This document shows, one piece after another, positions 54,002 through 61,972 of a stretch of 64,000 nt of DNA. Position 1 is the stretch's first letter. Every line of letters starts with the position of its first letter. Below the pieces are notes generated by a model that was not told the DNA's origin, searched no databases, and worked only from the letters and a program-made list of their open reading frames with translations. The stretch covers positions 186,001 through 250,000 of the forward strand of contig CAWDIB010000004.1 in the NCBI GenBank assembly GCA_963802275.1. The letters run 5' to 3'. The position numbers and the translations under genes are program-made. This DNA is from CAZMZW01 sp963802275. GTDB lineage: Bacteria; Chloroflexota; Anaerolineae; Anaerolineales; Anaerolineaceae.

Positions 54002-54127
54002 TCAGAATCCCTGATAAATCCAGATTGGAGATGAATCTGAAGAAAAAATTAGGATTAAGATAATGGCAATAAAAAGCATTAGAGATAATAAGTTTTCTCT
54101 TGAAAGCAGGGAGCGAAATAAATTCAT
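54002..54127 (-). CDS. DltX-like 41-residue membrane microprotein with acyl-shuttle motif
   Basis: A short frame in the gap between the lipoprotein and MBOAT genes. Residues 1-12 are polar with Arg5 and Arg10, residues 13-28 are a single hydrophobic helix (L-L-S-L-M-L-F-I-A-I-I-L-I-L-I-F), and the tail ends W36-I-Y38-Q-G-F41. This C-terminal hexapeptide fits the pattern aromatic-x-Tyr-x-x-Phe of DltX, whose Tyr accepts the acyl group from MBOAT outside the cell. The positive N-terminus predicts the tail outside. The ATG overlaps the lipoprotein stop (ATGA) and the TGA touches the MBOAT GTG, so it is embedded by coupling. Function is inferred. Confidence 0.8.
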   Translation of the reverse strand: MNLFRSLLSRENLLSLMLFIAIILILIFSSDSSPIWIYQGF

Positions 54128-54525
54128 TTAAGACCGCAGACCCTCCATTCATTATTTTCAAGAACCAGTTTGTATGCCCGCTTGCTCAAATCAATTTTTT
54201 GAATTTCAGAATCGTAGGTCAGTTTTATAAAACCGTTGCACAATACCGCTGCTTCAGCCGAGGACTGGGAATTTACTTGACAATCAACATTTTCCAATGA
54301 AATACCAACGTTCATGAAAGAATCCAATTCTTTTTGTGCTTCGTTTTCCCAATTCTTGCAAGAAAAGCTGATCAGTTTGGCAGGATCTTTTTCTACGAGT
54401 GCATTGAGATAATCATTAACCACTTTGGAAGGGTTCTGACTTGGACTCCCCTGGCACCCAACCAGAATCACAAAAAAGATGAATAGGAAATAAAATCCAC
54501 TTTTCATACTTGAATTAATACCCAT
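54124..54525 (-). CDS. Small lipoprotein of unknown function
   Basis: A 133-residue lipoprotein with signal peptide ending in lipobox V-I-L-V-G-C, mature from Cys24. The rest contains P-S-K-V-V-N-D-Y-L-N-A-L-V-E-K-D, resembling NTF2-like or DUF4878-type small domains (a helix with a K-D-x-x-K-L pattern followed by beta strands). Its start overlaps the GNAT stop (TAATG) and its stop overlaps the microprotein start (ATGA). An alternative start is ATG at 54507. As an extracytoplasmic member of the cluster it might bind the acyl or polymer substrate; this is conjecture. Confidence 0.72.
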   Translation of the reverse strand: MGINSSMKSGFYFLFIFFVILVGCQGSPSQNPSKVVNDYLNALVEKDPAKLISFSCKNWENEAQKELDSFMNVGISLENVDCQVNSQSSAEAAVLCNGFIKLTYDSEIQKIDLSKRAYKLVLENNEWRVCGLK

Positions 54526-55652
54526 TACACATCTATTCCATAAATGCGATGGTTTTTATAAGGTCTAACACCCAAATTGACAAGGTCTTTGCGCATTTGC
54601 GTGGCAGATTCAGCAACCTGGGTCAATTCGCCATGTCTAAAATGATAACCATGTGCCGATTTTTCCATCTCGGAGAACATCAGGTAATTCCCACCCCTGC
54701 CATGGAATTCCGGCAATACCCCGACGCCATTAAAAGAAACCCAATCTGTTCTCTTAACTTCAAGTAAATAATCAGCTATTGCCCAGGGGGTAATTGCTCC
54801 TTTTTGTCTTTGCAATGCAGCGGAGATATCTGGGAATGCGAGTAGAAATCCGACGACTTCATCCTTGTAGGTGATGATTTTAAATAAATCAGGTACAGCC
54901 AAGGTCAATAAATTGTTCATGTTGAAAACAATTTCATTTTCTGTCAATGGATAATATTCCCAATTGTTGACAAAAGTCTTGTTGTAGGCATGACCGATCT
55001 TCATTCCCCATTTTTTTAATTCTGATTTATTCTTGAACCGCAAGACTTTAAAAGCACCCCGTTTTTCCAGTATGGCGGCGACTTCGTGAACTTTTTCCGG
55101 CATGTGGAATTCATCAATACTGGTATAGCATGATACCCAATCCACTACTTTGGTGAAGCCGATTTTTTCAACGAATTTTGGGTAATTGGGCAGGTTGTAA
55201 TTCATCATCACCATCATTTGCCGATGCTCAAAACCCTCCACCAGAAAACCATAGCCATCAAATGGTGAAAAACCCTTTGGCCCCAGTAATTTATTCAGTT
55301 TACGGGATTTTACCCAGTCAAATGAAAATTCAAACAGCTTATCTGCCACACTCTGGTCATCCACACATTCAAATAAGTAAAAAGAGGCTTGTTTTTTATC
55401 ATGGTATTGATTGTATGGTTTATTCTCCAGCAAACCGATGCGTGCCACCATTCTGCCGTCCTGTCGCGCAATAAAAAAATCAGCATCTGAATGCTCGTAA
55501 AAGGGATGCTTGTTCTTGTTCATCATCATGCGGATATCTGCCAGAATCGGGGGTACCCATTGTTTTACCCCCTGATAGAGCAGAAACGGAAAATGAACAA
55601 ATTCTTCAATTTGCTTTCTGGATTGAAGATCAACTTTTTCGATTGTAATCAT
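54525..55652 (-). CDS. GNAT-fold N-acetyltransferase-like protein
   Basis: About 375 residues. ATG 55650-55652 is chosen since AGGAGG lies 6 bp upstream; the frame is open for 20 more codons. The N-terminal part has F-V-H-F-P-F-L-L-Y-Q-G-V-K-Q-W-V-P-P and D-A-D-F-F-I-A-R-Q-D-G-R-M-V-A-R-I-G. The later part has a GNAT-like pattern with V-G-V-L-P-E-F-H-G-R-G-G-N-Y-L as the probable acetyl-CoA-binding loop. G-P-K-G-F-S-P-F-D is a conserved block of this uncharacterised family. It heads the acylation cluster. Its substrate is unknown. Confidence 0.75.
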   Translation of the reverse strand: MITIEKVDLQSRKQIEEFVHFPFLLYQGVKQWVPPILADIRMMMNKNKHPFYEHSDADFFIARQDGRMVARIGLLENKPYNQYHDKKQASFYLFECVDDQSVADKLFEFSFDWVKSRKLNKLLGPKGFSPFDGYGFLVEGFEHRQMMVMMNYNLPNYPKFVEKIGFTKVVDWVSCYTSIDEFHMPEKVHEVAAILEKRGAFKVLRFKNKSELKKWGMKIGHAYNKTFVNNWEYYPLTENEIVFNMNNLLTLAVPDLFKIITYKDEVVGFLLAFPDISAALQRQKGAITPWAIADYLLEVKRTDWVSFNGVGVLPEFHGRGGNYLMFSEMEKSAHGYHFRHGELTQVAESATQMRKDLVNLGVRPYKNHRIYGIDV

Positions 55653-55798
55653 AGCCAACCTCCTAATATTAAGGTTGTTACCGGAGATGGAAATTAGTAT
55701 ACACCAATCCAAATATTCATCCGTAATTTTACTTTGTGTTTTTTATTTCAAGTAGCGTTCGGTATAATATTCGATAGATTACGTAATAGGAGATAAAG

Positions 55799-57079
55799 TT
55801 GGATAAATTTATCATTGAAGGCGGCAATCCCCTTTTCGGTGAAGTGTGCGTTTCCGGAAACAAGAATTCCGCCCTGCCCATCCTGGCCGCTTGTTTATTA
55901 ACTGATGAACCTGTGATATTACACAATGTCCCCAATATTCTTGATGTAAAAACCATGCGAGCGTTACTGGAAAGCCTGGGAGTCTCCATAACCACCCTCG
56001 ATGAGCATTCATGGCGGGTGCAGGCAAAGGAAGTCCATCCAGCCAGTTTGGACCCTGGACTCTGTAAAAATATCCGCGCTTCAATTCTTTTAGCTGGACC
56101 TATGACCGCCAGAACCGGGAATTTGCATCTTTACCCACCGGGTGGAGACGTCATTGGAAGACGGAGGGTGGATACTCACATTCTTGCATTGAGGGCACTT
56201 GGTGCAGAAGTTCAATACAACCGGGATTTTACATTTCGCGCCAAACAACTTAGGGGGGCGGATATTCTTTTGGATGAAGCCAGCGTAACCGGCACCGAAA
56301 ATGCCATCATGGCATGTGTCACTGCCCAAGGCCAATCCATCATCCGCAATGCCGCTTCCGAGCCGCACATCCAGGAACTATGTCATTTCCTCAATCTTCT
56401 GGGAGCAAAGATCAACAATATCGGTTCCAATACATTGATGATTGATGGGGTGAGCGCTTTACATGGCGGTGAATTTACCATTGGCCCAGACTACCTGGAG
56501 GTGGTCAGCTTTATTGGCGCGAGTGTAGTGACCCATGGATCTATCCGCATCAATGACGCCGGCAGTGAGTACTTGAACATGGTTCAACTGGTTTTTCGCA
56601 GGTTGGGTGTCACCTGGAATGTGGATGGAAATGACATCGTTGTACCCCAGGAACAAAATCTGACCATTGAACCGGATTTGGGCGGTGCTATCCCTGAAAT
56701 CAGCGTGATGCCATGGCCCGCGTTCCCAACCGACCTGATGAGCATCGCCATCGTGATTGCCACCCAATCCAAAGGCACGGTTTTGTTCCATGACTGGATG
56801 TATCCGAGCAGAATGTTTTTTACAGACAAGTTGGTTGGAATGGGCGCGCACATCATCTTATGTGACCCTCATCGCTGCATTGTTCAAGGCCCAAGCAGAC
56901 TTTATGGGGAGAAAATGGAAGGGCCTGATATCCGCGCTGGGATGGCGCTGCTCCTGGCTACCCTCTCCGCTGAAGGCTGCTCAACCATCCGCAATGTAGG
57001 CCAAATTGACCGGGGTTATGAAAAAATTGATGAGAAATTAGCTGCCTTGGGAGCGAAAATCAAGAGAGAAAAAAGTTAA
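55799..57079 (+). CDS. murA: UDP-N-acetylglucosamine 1-carboxyvinyltransferase, Cys-to-Asp type
   Basis: A 426-residue enolpyruvyl transferase that starts peptidoglycan precursor synthesis. The N-terminal Lys motif S-G-N-K-N-S-A-L-P and the C-terminal G-Y-E are present. In most MurA the loop reads P-G-G-C-x-I-G-x-R-P-V-D with catalytic Cys115, the target of fosfomycin. Here it is P-G-G-D-V-I-G-R-R-R-V-D, with Asp. This change is known to keep activity and give intrinsic fosfomycin resistance (mycobacteria, chlamydiae). Translation starts at TTG 55799 after AGGAG. A good -10 (TATAAT, 55763-55768) lies upstream. A strong terminator follows. Confidence 0.9.
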   Translation: MDKFIIEGGNPLFGEVCVSGNKNSALPILAACLLTDEPVILHNVPNILDVKTMRALLESLGVSITTLDEHSWRVQAKEVHPASLDPGLCKNIRASILLAGPMTARTGNLHLYPPGGDVIGRRRVDTHILALRALGAEVQYNRDFTFRAKQLRGADILLDEASVTGTENAIMACVTAQGQSIIRNAASEPHIQELCHFLNLLGAKINNIGSNTLMIDGVSALHGGEFTIGPDYLEVVSFIGASVVTHGSIRINDAGSEYLNMVQLVFRRLGVTWNVDGNDIVVPQEQNLTIEPDLGGAIPEISVMPWPAFPTDLMSIAIVIATQSKGTVLFHDWMYPSRMFFTDKLVGMGAHIILCDPHRCIVQGPSRLYGEKMEGPDIRAGMALLLATLSAEGCSTIRNVGQIDRGYEKIDEKLAALGAKIKREKS

Positions 57080-57081
57080 TA

Positions 57082-57114
57082 AAAAACGCCTCTGGGAACT
57101 CCAGAGGCGTTTTT
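57082..57114. terminator. Bidirectional terminator between murA and trxA
   Basis: AAAAACGCCTCTGG and CCAGAGGCGTTTTT form a perfect 14-bp stem with a five-base loop. T runs on both strands serve the convergent genes murA and trxA. Confidence 0.93.
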
Positions 57115-57117
57115 CTG

Positions 57118-57462
57118 TTATTTTTGTGTTTTGGTAACATCAAGGAACTGGTTCAATGCCTCACGCAGCATTGTCTCAGGTACTGATCCAACCTGCCGGT
57201 GAACCACTTTTCCACCATAAACGAAAAGCATGGTGGGAATCCCCTGCACACCATAACGGGATGCCCATTCCTGGTTTTCATCTGTATTCACTTTGGCTAT
57301 GAGCAGCTTCCCATCGTATTCTTTGGCAAATTTTTCCAGAATGGGTGCGATCATTTTACATGGACCGCACCAGGGTGCCCAAAAATCCACAATGACCGGA
57401 AGTGTGGATTTTAAAATTGTTTTTTCAAAAGCAGCGTCGTTCACATGGATCGGTTCGTTCAT
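57118..57462 (-). CDS. trxA: Thioredoxin
   Basis: A 114-residue thioredoxin with the active site F-W-A-P-W-C-G-P-C-K, the cis-Pro motif G-I-P-T-M, and no signal peptide. It reduces protein disulfides in the cytoplasm, fed by thioredoxin reductase. The N-terminal E-P-I-H-V-N-D-A-A-F and the C-terminal helix are of normal length. It is monocistronic, convergent with murA. Confidence 0.95.
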   Translation of the reverse strand: MNEPIHVNDAAFEKTILKSTLPVIVDFWAPWCGPCKMIAPILEKFAKEYDGKLLIAKVNTDENQEWASRYGVQGIPTMLFVYGGKVVHRQVGSVPETMLREALNQFLDVTKTQK

Positions 57463-57560
57463 GAGGGTATCTCCAGTAAGTAATTTTGTATAACTATAAC
57501 GAAAATGTTATCCTACGAGCATAAATATTTTGTTAATAATCCCGTAATTATTGTCCCTTA

Positions 57561-58280
57561 TTATTTGCTTCTTTTCAGATCTATGAAACGGTAGCCCACA
57601 CCCCTTTCGGTCAAAATGTATTTCGGATTGGCAGGGTCTTTCTCCAGTTTTTCCCGCAGATAATTAATATAAAGCCTGACATAATGTGACTCGTCTCGAT
57701 ATTCATATCCCCAAACCCGCGAGAGGATCTGGTCGTAAGTCAACACCCAACCTGCATTCTGGACGAGATGGTAAAGCAAGCGATATTCTGTAGGCCGCAA
57801 ATTAATCAATTTCCCTTCGACCCAGATTTCCCTGCGGCTAAAATCAATCTTAAACCGATCGTCCACTTCAATAACATCATCCGACCCTTCTCCCGGACCT
57901 TCAAATCGTCGCAAGACTGCCTTTACCCGGCTGACAAGTTCGCGGGGGCTGAATGGTTTGGTGATGTAATCATCCGCCCCCAATTCCAAGCCCTTGACTT
58001 TATCATCCTCCTCGCCTTTGGCTGTCAGCATGATCACAGGTATCTTGCTAACCTCACGAATCATCTTTAACACTTCAAAGCCATCCAGATCAGGCATCAT
58101 AATGTCCAGGAGCACCAAATCCGGAAGTGCTGTGCGCACCTTATCCATTGCCTGCTGACCCTTATAAGCTTCAACAACCTGGAAGCCATCATGTTCCAGA
58201 TTAAGGCGTATAAAACGAGCCATTCTTTCTTCGTCATCCACAACAAGAATTTTTTGACTCTTTTGTACGTTCATCTGCAA
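57561..58280 (-). CDS. OmpR/PhoB-family response regulator
   Basis: A 239-residue regulator. The receiver domain (about 9-125) has V-V-D-D-E-E, phospho-acceptor Asp in L-L-D-I-M-M-P-D, and the K of Y-I-T-K-P-F-S. The C-terminal winged helix (about 140-235) has the PhoB pattern with L-R-P-T-E-Y-R-L-L and the ending G-V-G-Y-R-F. No histidine kinase gene is adjacent. Start is ATG 58278-58280 or 58272-58274. Confidence 0.9.
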   Translation of the reverse strand: MQMNVQKSQKILVVDDEERMARFIRLNLEHDGFQVVEAYKGQQAMDKVRTALPDLVLLDIMMPDLDGFEVLKMIREVSKIPVIMLTAKGEEDDKVKGLELGADDYITKPFSPRELVSRVKAVLRRFEGPGEGSDDVIEVDDRFKIDFSRREIWVEGKLINLRPTEYRLLYHLVQNAGWVLTYDQILSRVWGYEYRDESHYVRLYINYLREKLEKDPANPKYILTERGVGYRFIDLKRSK

Positions 58281-58364
58281 CTCCTGTTTTGTTTGATATC
58301 AATTATAGACGTTATAAATATTATCCTTCATAATTATCGCTTACTTGGATTAAAATCAATCATC

Positions 58365-59066
58365 ATGAGCATCAGTTTCAGCCTTTACCAGCTCCAAAAA
58401 ATTGACAGCCAGATACAGGAAAGCGAAAAACGGCTGGCTATGATTCAAACAGAAATGGAAAGTGATCTAGTAGTTACGGAAGCCTTAAAAATACTCCAGA
58501 TCAGCCAGGATGCTTTTTTGAAAATAAAAGAGGAGGTTGATCATATCAACCAGGAAATCCACCAAAGGAAAGTAAAAATCGAACAAAGCGAATCGGCGCT
58601 CTACAGTGGAAACGAAAAAAATCCAAAAATGCTGCAAGACCTGCAAACCGAGATTGGATCATTGAAGAAACAAATCATGGGTTTTGAGAATGAGTTACTA
58701 GACAAGCTAATCGAACAGGATACTGCCGAACAGACTCTAAAAAAAAGAAAATCTGAATTTGATGCGCAGAACACAAAGTTAAATTCGGTTAAATCGCTAT
58801 TGACCTCAGAGATAGACAACCTGTTAAAAATAAATGAGCGATTGAAAATAGAACGGATTACAGCCGTCACACAAATTCCTTCGGATTATCTTCGGGAATA
58901 CGAGAAACTCGCAGCCAGTAAACAAGGGATCGCCGTCGGGACAATCATGGATGATTCCTGTTCTGTGTGTGGAACAACATTTACTCCCGCTCAGTGCCAA
59001 TCGGCAAGGTCACAAAGTGCGTTCTTCTACTGCCCGACCTGCCACCGTATTATTTACGGGGATTGA
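58365..59066 (+). CDS. Coiled-coil zinc-ribbon protein (CT398-like)
   Basis: A 233-residue protein with a long coiled coil (about residues 10-180, rich in Glu, Lys and Gln) and a C4 zinc ribbon at the end, C-S-V-C-G-T-T and C-P-T-C. This matches the C4-type zinc-ribbon family including chlamydial CT398 and mycobacterial homologues, whose function is uncertain. ATG 58365 is chosen because the coiled coil begins there; an open frame 58 codons further 5' overlaps the regulator's promoter region. It is convergent with yggU, overlapping by 13 bp. Confidence 0.8.
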   Translation: MSISFSLYQLQKIDSQIQESEKRLAMIQTEMESDLVVTEALKILQISQDAFLKIKEEVDHINQEIHQRKVKIEQSESALYSGNEKNPKMLQDLQTEIGSLKKQIMGFENELLDKLIEQDTAEQTLKKRKSEFDAQNTKLNSVKSLLTSEIDNLLKINERLKIERITAVTQIPSDYLREYEKLAASKQGIAVGTIMDDSCSVCGTTFTPAQCQSARSQSAFFYCPTCHRIIYGD

Positions 59067-59338
59067 ATTTCGTTAAGTCTGTCCAGAAGCTTTTGCTTCT
59101 CTGTTCCTTCTATTCGCAAAACTTTATCGTGAGAGTGAATCCCCCTGACAATCGTGATTTGATCCCGCCTAATTCCCAGAACATTGGCAAGAAACTTGAT
59201 TAATTCCTGATTCGCCCTACCCTCAACAGGTTTTGCCTTCAATTCAACCTTGAAGGAATACTCACCCTCGCGTTTTACGATCTTGTTCTGTTTTTTATTG
59301 GGAACCACCTTCAAGTCCAAAAAAAAGCTTCCAATCAT
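59054..59338 (-). CDS. DUF167/YggU-family protein
   Basis: A 94-residue protein of the DUF167 (YggU) family: V-V-P-N-K-K-Q-N-K-I near the start, V-E-L-K-A-K-P-V-E-G-R-A-N-Q-E-L-I-K-F-L-A as the family core and I-V-R-G-I-H-S-H-D-K at the end. The function is unknown. The start ATG 59336-59338 lies right after the pgeF stop, the likely choice. Confidence 0.85.
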   Translation of the reverse strand: MIGSFFLDLKVVPNKKQNKIVKREGEYSFKVELKAKPVEGRANQELIKFLANVLGIRRDQITIVRGIHSHDKVLRIEGTEKQKLLDRLNEIQSP

Positions 59339-59339
59339 T

Positions 59340-60143
59340 TCAATCGATCGCAAGAAGAATTCCAAACCTTCCGGTTTTACCCTTTTCAGTCCGATGTGAA
59401 AACCAGTCATTGGCATTTGAAGCCGTGCAAATGTTGGCCTGAGTGATGTTCACCACTCCGGCTTCCCTCAACGCCTGTTCGTTGGATTGCCACAAATCCA
59501 AATGATACTGTTCATTTTTCAAAGTCACCAATGCCTGCCAATCGTTAGGGAAGGCATCTTTTACCCTATTAATAACATCCAAACCAACTGGATACCGTTC
59601 ACTACTGATGGAAGGGCCAATGAAGGCTTGAATTTCCTGAGGATTCGTGCCAAAAGATTCGTGCATTTTTTCTGCAGCCACTCTGGCAATCTTTTGCACC
59701 GTTCCCATCCAACCGGCATGTGCCAAACCAATCACACAATTGACCGGGTCAAAAAGCAATACAGGAACACAATCGGCATAACGCATCAATAGGACAACCC
59801 CGGGTGTATTTGTGATGATAGCATCCGCCTGGATATAAGTCTGTTCACGGGGGCGTGGTCGATCAACCACGACCACCTTGGCGCTATGAATCTGCCAGAC
59901 ATCAAAAAAATCATCATCGGGAAAACCAAGTGCCCGCATGATGCGGGTACGATTTTCGATCACATTTTCTCGGGAATCACCGACAGTGGTTGAGAGATTT
60001 AAAGAAGACCACGGTTCAGGACTGCAACCGCCATGTCGTTGAAAGATGCCATGAGAAATACGGTGATCACTATCCAGATTCTGGAAGGTCAAATATTTTA
60101 TCTCTTCGCAGTGATGAAGATTCATAAAATTATTTCCACTCAT
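59340..60143 (-). CDS. pgeF: Peptidoglycan editing factor PgeF (laccase domain)
   Basis: A 267-residue protein of the multicopper polyphenol oxidase/YfiH family. The conserved motifs are G-C-S-P-E-P-W-S-S-L-N-L, Q-I-H-S-A-K-V-V-V, R-Y-A-D-C-V-P-V-L-L-F-D, G-L-A-H-A-G-W and S-H-R-T-E. The Cys and two His residues form the metal/active site. In E. coli it corrects mis-incorporated Ser in peptidoglycan precursors; purine nucleoside phosphorylase activity is also described for the family. It overlaps the DUF2085 gene end by 4 bp. Confidence 0.9.
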   Translation of the reverse strand: MSGNNFMNLHHCEEIKYLTFQNLDSDHRISHGIFQRHGGCSPEPWSSLNLSTTVGDSRENVIENRTRIMRALGFPDDDFFDVWQIHSAKVVVVDRPRPREQTYIQADAIITNTPGVVLLMRYADCVPVLLFDPVNCVIGLAHAGWMGTVQKIARVAAEKMHESFGTNPQEIQAFIGPSISSERYPVGLDVINRVKDAFPNDWQALVTLKNEQYHLDLWQSNEQALREAGVVNITQANICTASNANDWFSHRTEKGKTGRFGILLAID

Positions 60144-60808
60144 TTGGAATTTGATTTAATGTTTTCCCGCATATTTTCTTCGACCAAGGGAAATAAAAAA
60201 AATGCAGTGCTGATGCCGAAAGCACAGCCGGTAATCGTGCGCAGTACTGGCGTACTCTCCCTTACCGGCAGCCAGGATAGAAAACTTATCCCCAGACCGC
60301 CGAACTGGGAGATGCCATCCAGCCCAATGGGAACGAGGCCAAAAAGGATCCAACTCCACCAGGGCAGTGGTTTGGCTTTTCTTCCTGAAAAATGAAATAA
60401 TAATCCACAGACAAGCAAAGAACCATAGATGGCGATGTCCCGTTGGCACAAAGCCACCTTAAAACCCACCTGGGAATTTCCATAAAAATTCCTGGCATAG
60501 AAAAGATCAAGGTTTTCATCTCCGGTGATGGATTCGTAAGTCAGCAAACCAGTGATTCCCGCCAATTGGCGCGGATAAAAAGGTTGTTCGCCAAAAAGGA
60601 ACCAGGAACGGAAAGCCAGCTGATGACAGAATGCATCATAAGTCCAATAGATCAACCTAGCCGGAGTCTCCAATTGTAATTTCATGAGGACCGGCGCGAG
60701 AAAAGCAAAGAAGAGAAAAAGGAAGAGCAGCCCACATATGATCCACATGTAATTTTGATTAAACCAAATAGAAAATTTGGCAGTCTTTCCGGAATTTGCG
60801 TTGTTCAT
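60140..60808 (-). CDS. DUF2085-family membrane protein
   Basis: A 222-residue protein with about five transmembrane helices. F-C-H-Q-L-A-F-R-S-W-F-L-F-G near residue 60 and C-Q-R-D-I-A-I-Y-G-S-L-L are the DUF2085 pattern. Conserved Cys/His residues suggest metal or heme binding, but no function is known. It shares the strand and a short gap with the L,D-transpeptidase gene upstream and overlaps pgeF downstream. Confidence 0.82.
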   Translation of the reverse strand: MNNANSGKTAKFSIWFNQNYMWIICGLLFLFLFFAFLAPVLMKLQLETPARLIYWTYDAFCHQLAFRSWFLFGEQPFYPRQLAGITGLLTYESITGDENLDLFYARNFYGNSQVGFKVALCQRDIAIYGSLLVCGLLFHFSGRKAKPLPWWSWILFGLVPIGLDGISQFGGLGISFLSWLPVRESTPVLRTITGCAFGISTAFFLFPLVEENMRENIKSNSK

Positions 60809-60828
60809 GAGAAAAAAATTAGATTTCG

Positions 60829-61948
60829 TTAATAGGTTTGTTCGACCACAAAAACCTGTGTGGAAGTAAAGCTGTTGTCGGTGCGATCACCGGCAGCAAA
60901 GTCCACTTCAGGTTTGGTCCATCGGAAAATCCATTTGGCATCTTCGGGTTTTGCATTTACACAGCCATGAGACCGATAGGTGCCAAAATCGTTATGCCAA
61001 TGGGTCGAGTGAATAGCAACTCCTTCCCCCACAAACAAGGTCGTCCAAGGTACTCCCATCGTATCCCAACCTGCACCTGTACCTCCTCCAGCCATGTGAA
61101 TAGAAAATAACTTACGCCAAATAGAGAAAGTTCCCACAGGAGTGGTCCATTTATCAGCAGGTAAACCGCTTTCATCCAACTTTCGGCCTGTGGACACCTG
61201 GCAATAAAACACCTCTGAATTGCCCTCATAACAGGATAGTGATTGATGATTGATATTAACCACTATTTTTTTATCGGCAACTTCAGGGTGGATGGGCATA
61301 ACTTCTTCCCTTGTAATCGGTCGAAATGCCCTGGCGTCCGCATAAAACCAATCGCCGTAACTGCCATAACGATCGCCCACCCGGTATACAACCAGACCTT
61401 CCGCATTCGTTTTTATTTCATCTACCCAAACGACCTGGCTGTAGTAAAGACGCCATAAACCTGGTGCAACATCACCCAACCAGGGAGACCTGGCAGGTGG
61501 GTTCGCCAATTGAATATTGACATATGGGACAGTCACTTCCACCCACATGCCCATAGCCCTTCTCAGATGGTGCATCCAATTGTGTGACGGGTGTATTGGG
61601 TTTATTGCGAACAGGCTGCAGACTGGGACCATACACGTAACCGTCAGGTGTTTCCACCCATCGGCGATTGACACGGCCAGGTACCAAATCCCCGACAACC
61701 TCCCGCAGCCAAACAACACATTCATCATCTTTAAGGGTACGAATCGCTGTGCTGGAGGCACTCGGCCTTGACCAGAGACGGATGGAATTTGGTGATAATA
61801 CAGTATTCCGTCCGAGTAGCTCGCCTTGCGGAAAATCATCCAGTTTCTGCATCCCGCCCAAAACCGGAGAAAATGCCATTGATCCGAGACCCATGGCACC
61901 CACTTTCAAAAATTCCCGGCGCGTTAGATTTTGCTGCTTTGTTTTCAT
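60829..61948 (-). CDS. Tat-exported L,D-transpeptidase (frameshifted)
   Basis: About 372 residues after correction. The N-terminus is a twin-arginine signal: L-T-R-R-E-F-L-K-V-G-A followed by a hydrophobic stretch. Next are two SH3-like segments, then a YkuD catalytic domain with K-I-V-V-N-I-N-H-Q-S-L, T-P-V-G-T-F, and the active site H-S-T-H-W ... S-H-G-C-V-N with the nucleophilic Cys. The frame breaks at about 61553-61562; removing one base gives S-E-K-G-M-G-M-W-V-E-V. Such enzymes make 3-3 cross-links in peptidoglycan or anchor proteins. Confidence 0.85.
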
Positions 61949-61972
61949 GAGGGTGAATTATAGATTAATTCT

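Noticed and set aside
48219..55652. Polyketide or nonribosomal peptide cluster, because of the FAAL and carrier protein
   Set aside because: No ketosynthase, condensation or thioesterase domain is present; MBOAT, SGNH and the microprotein fit an envelope acyl-transfer system better.
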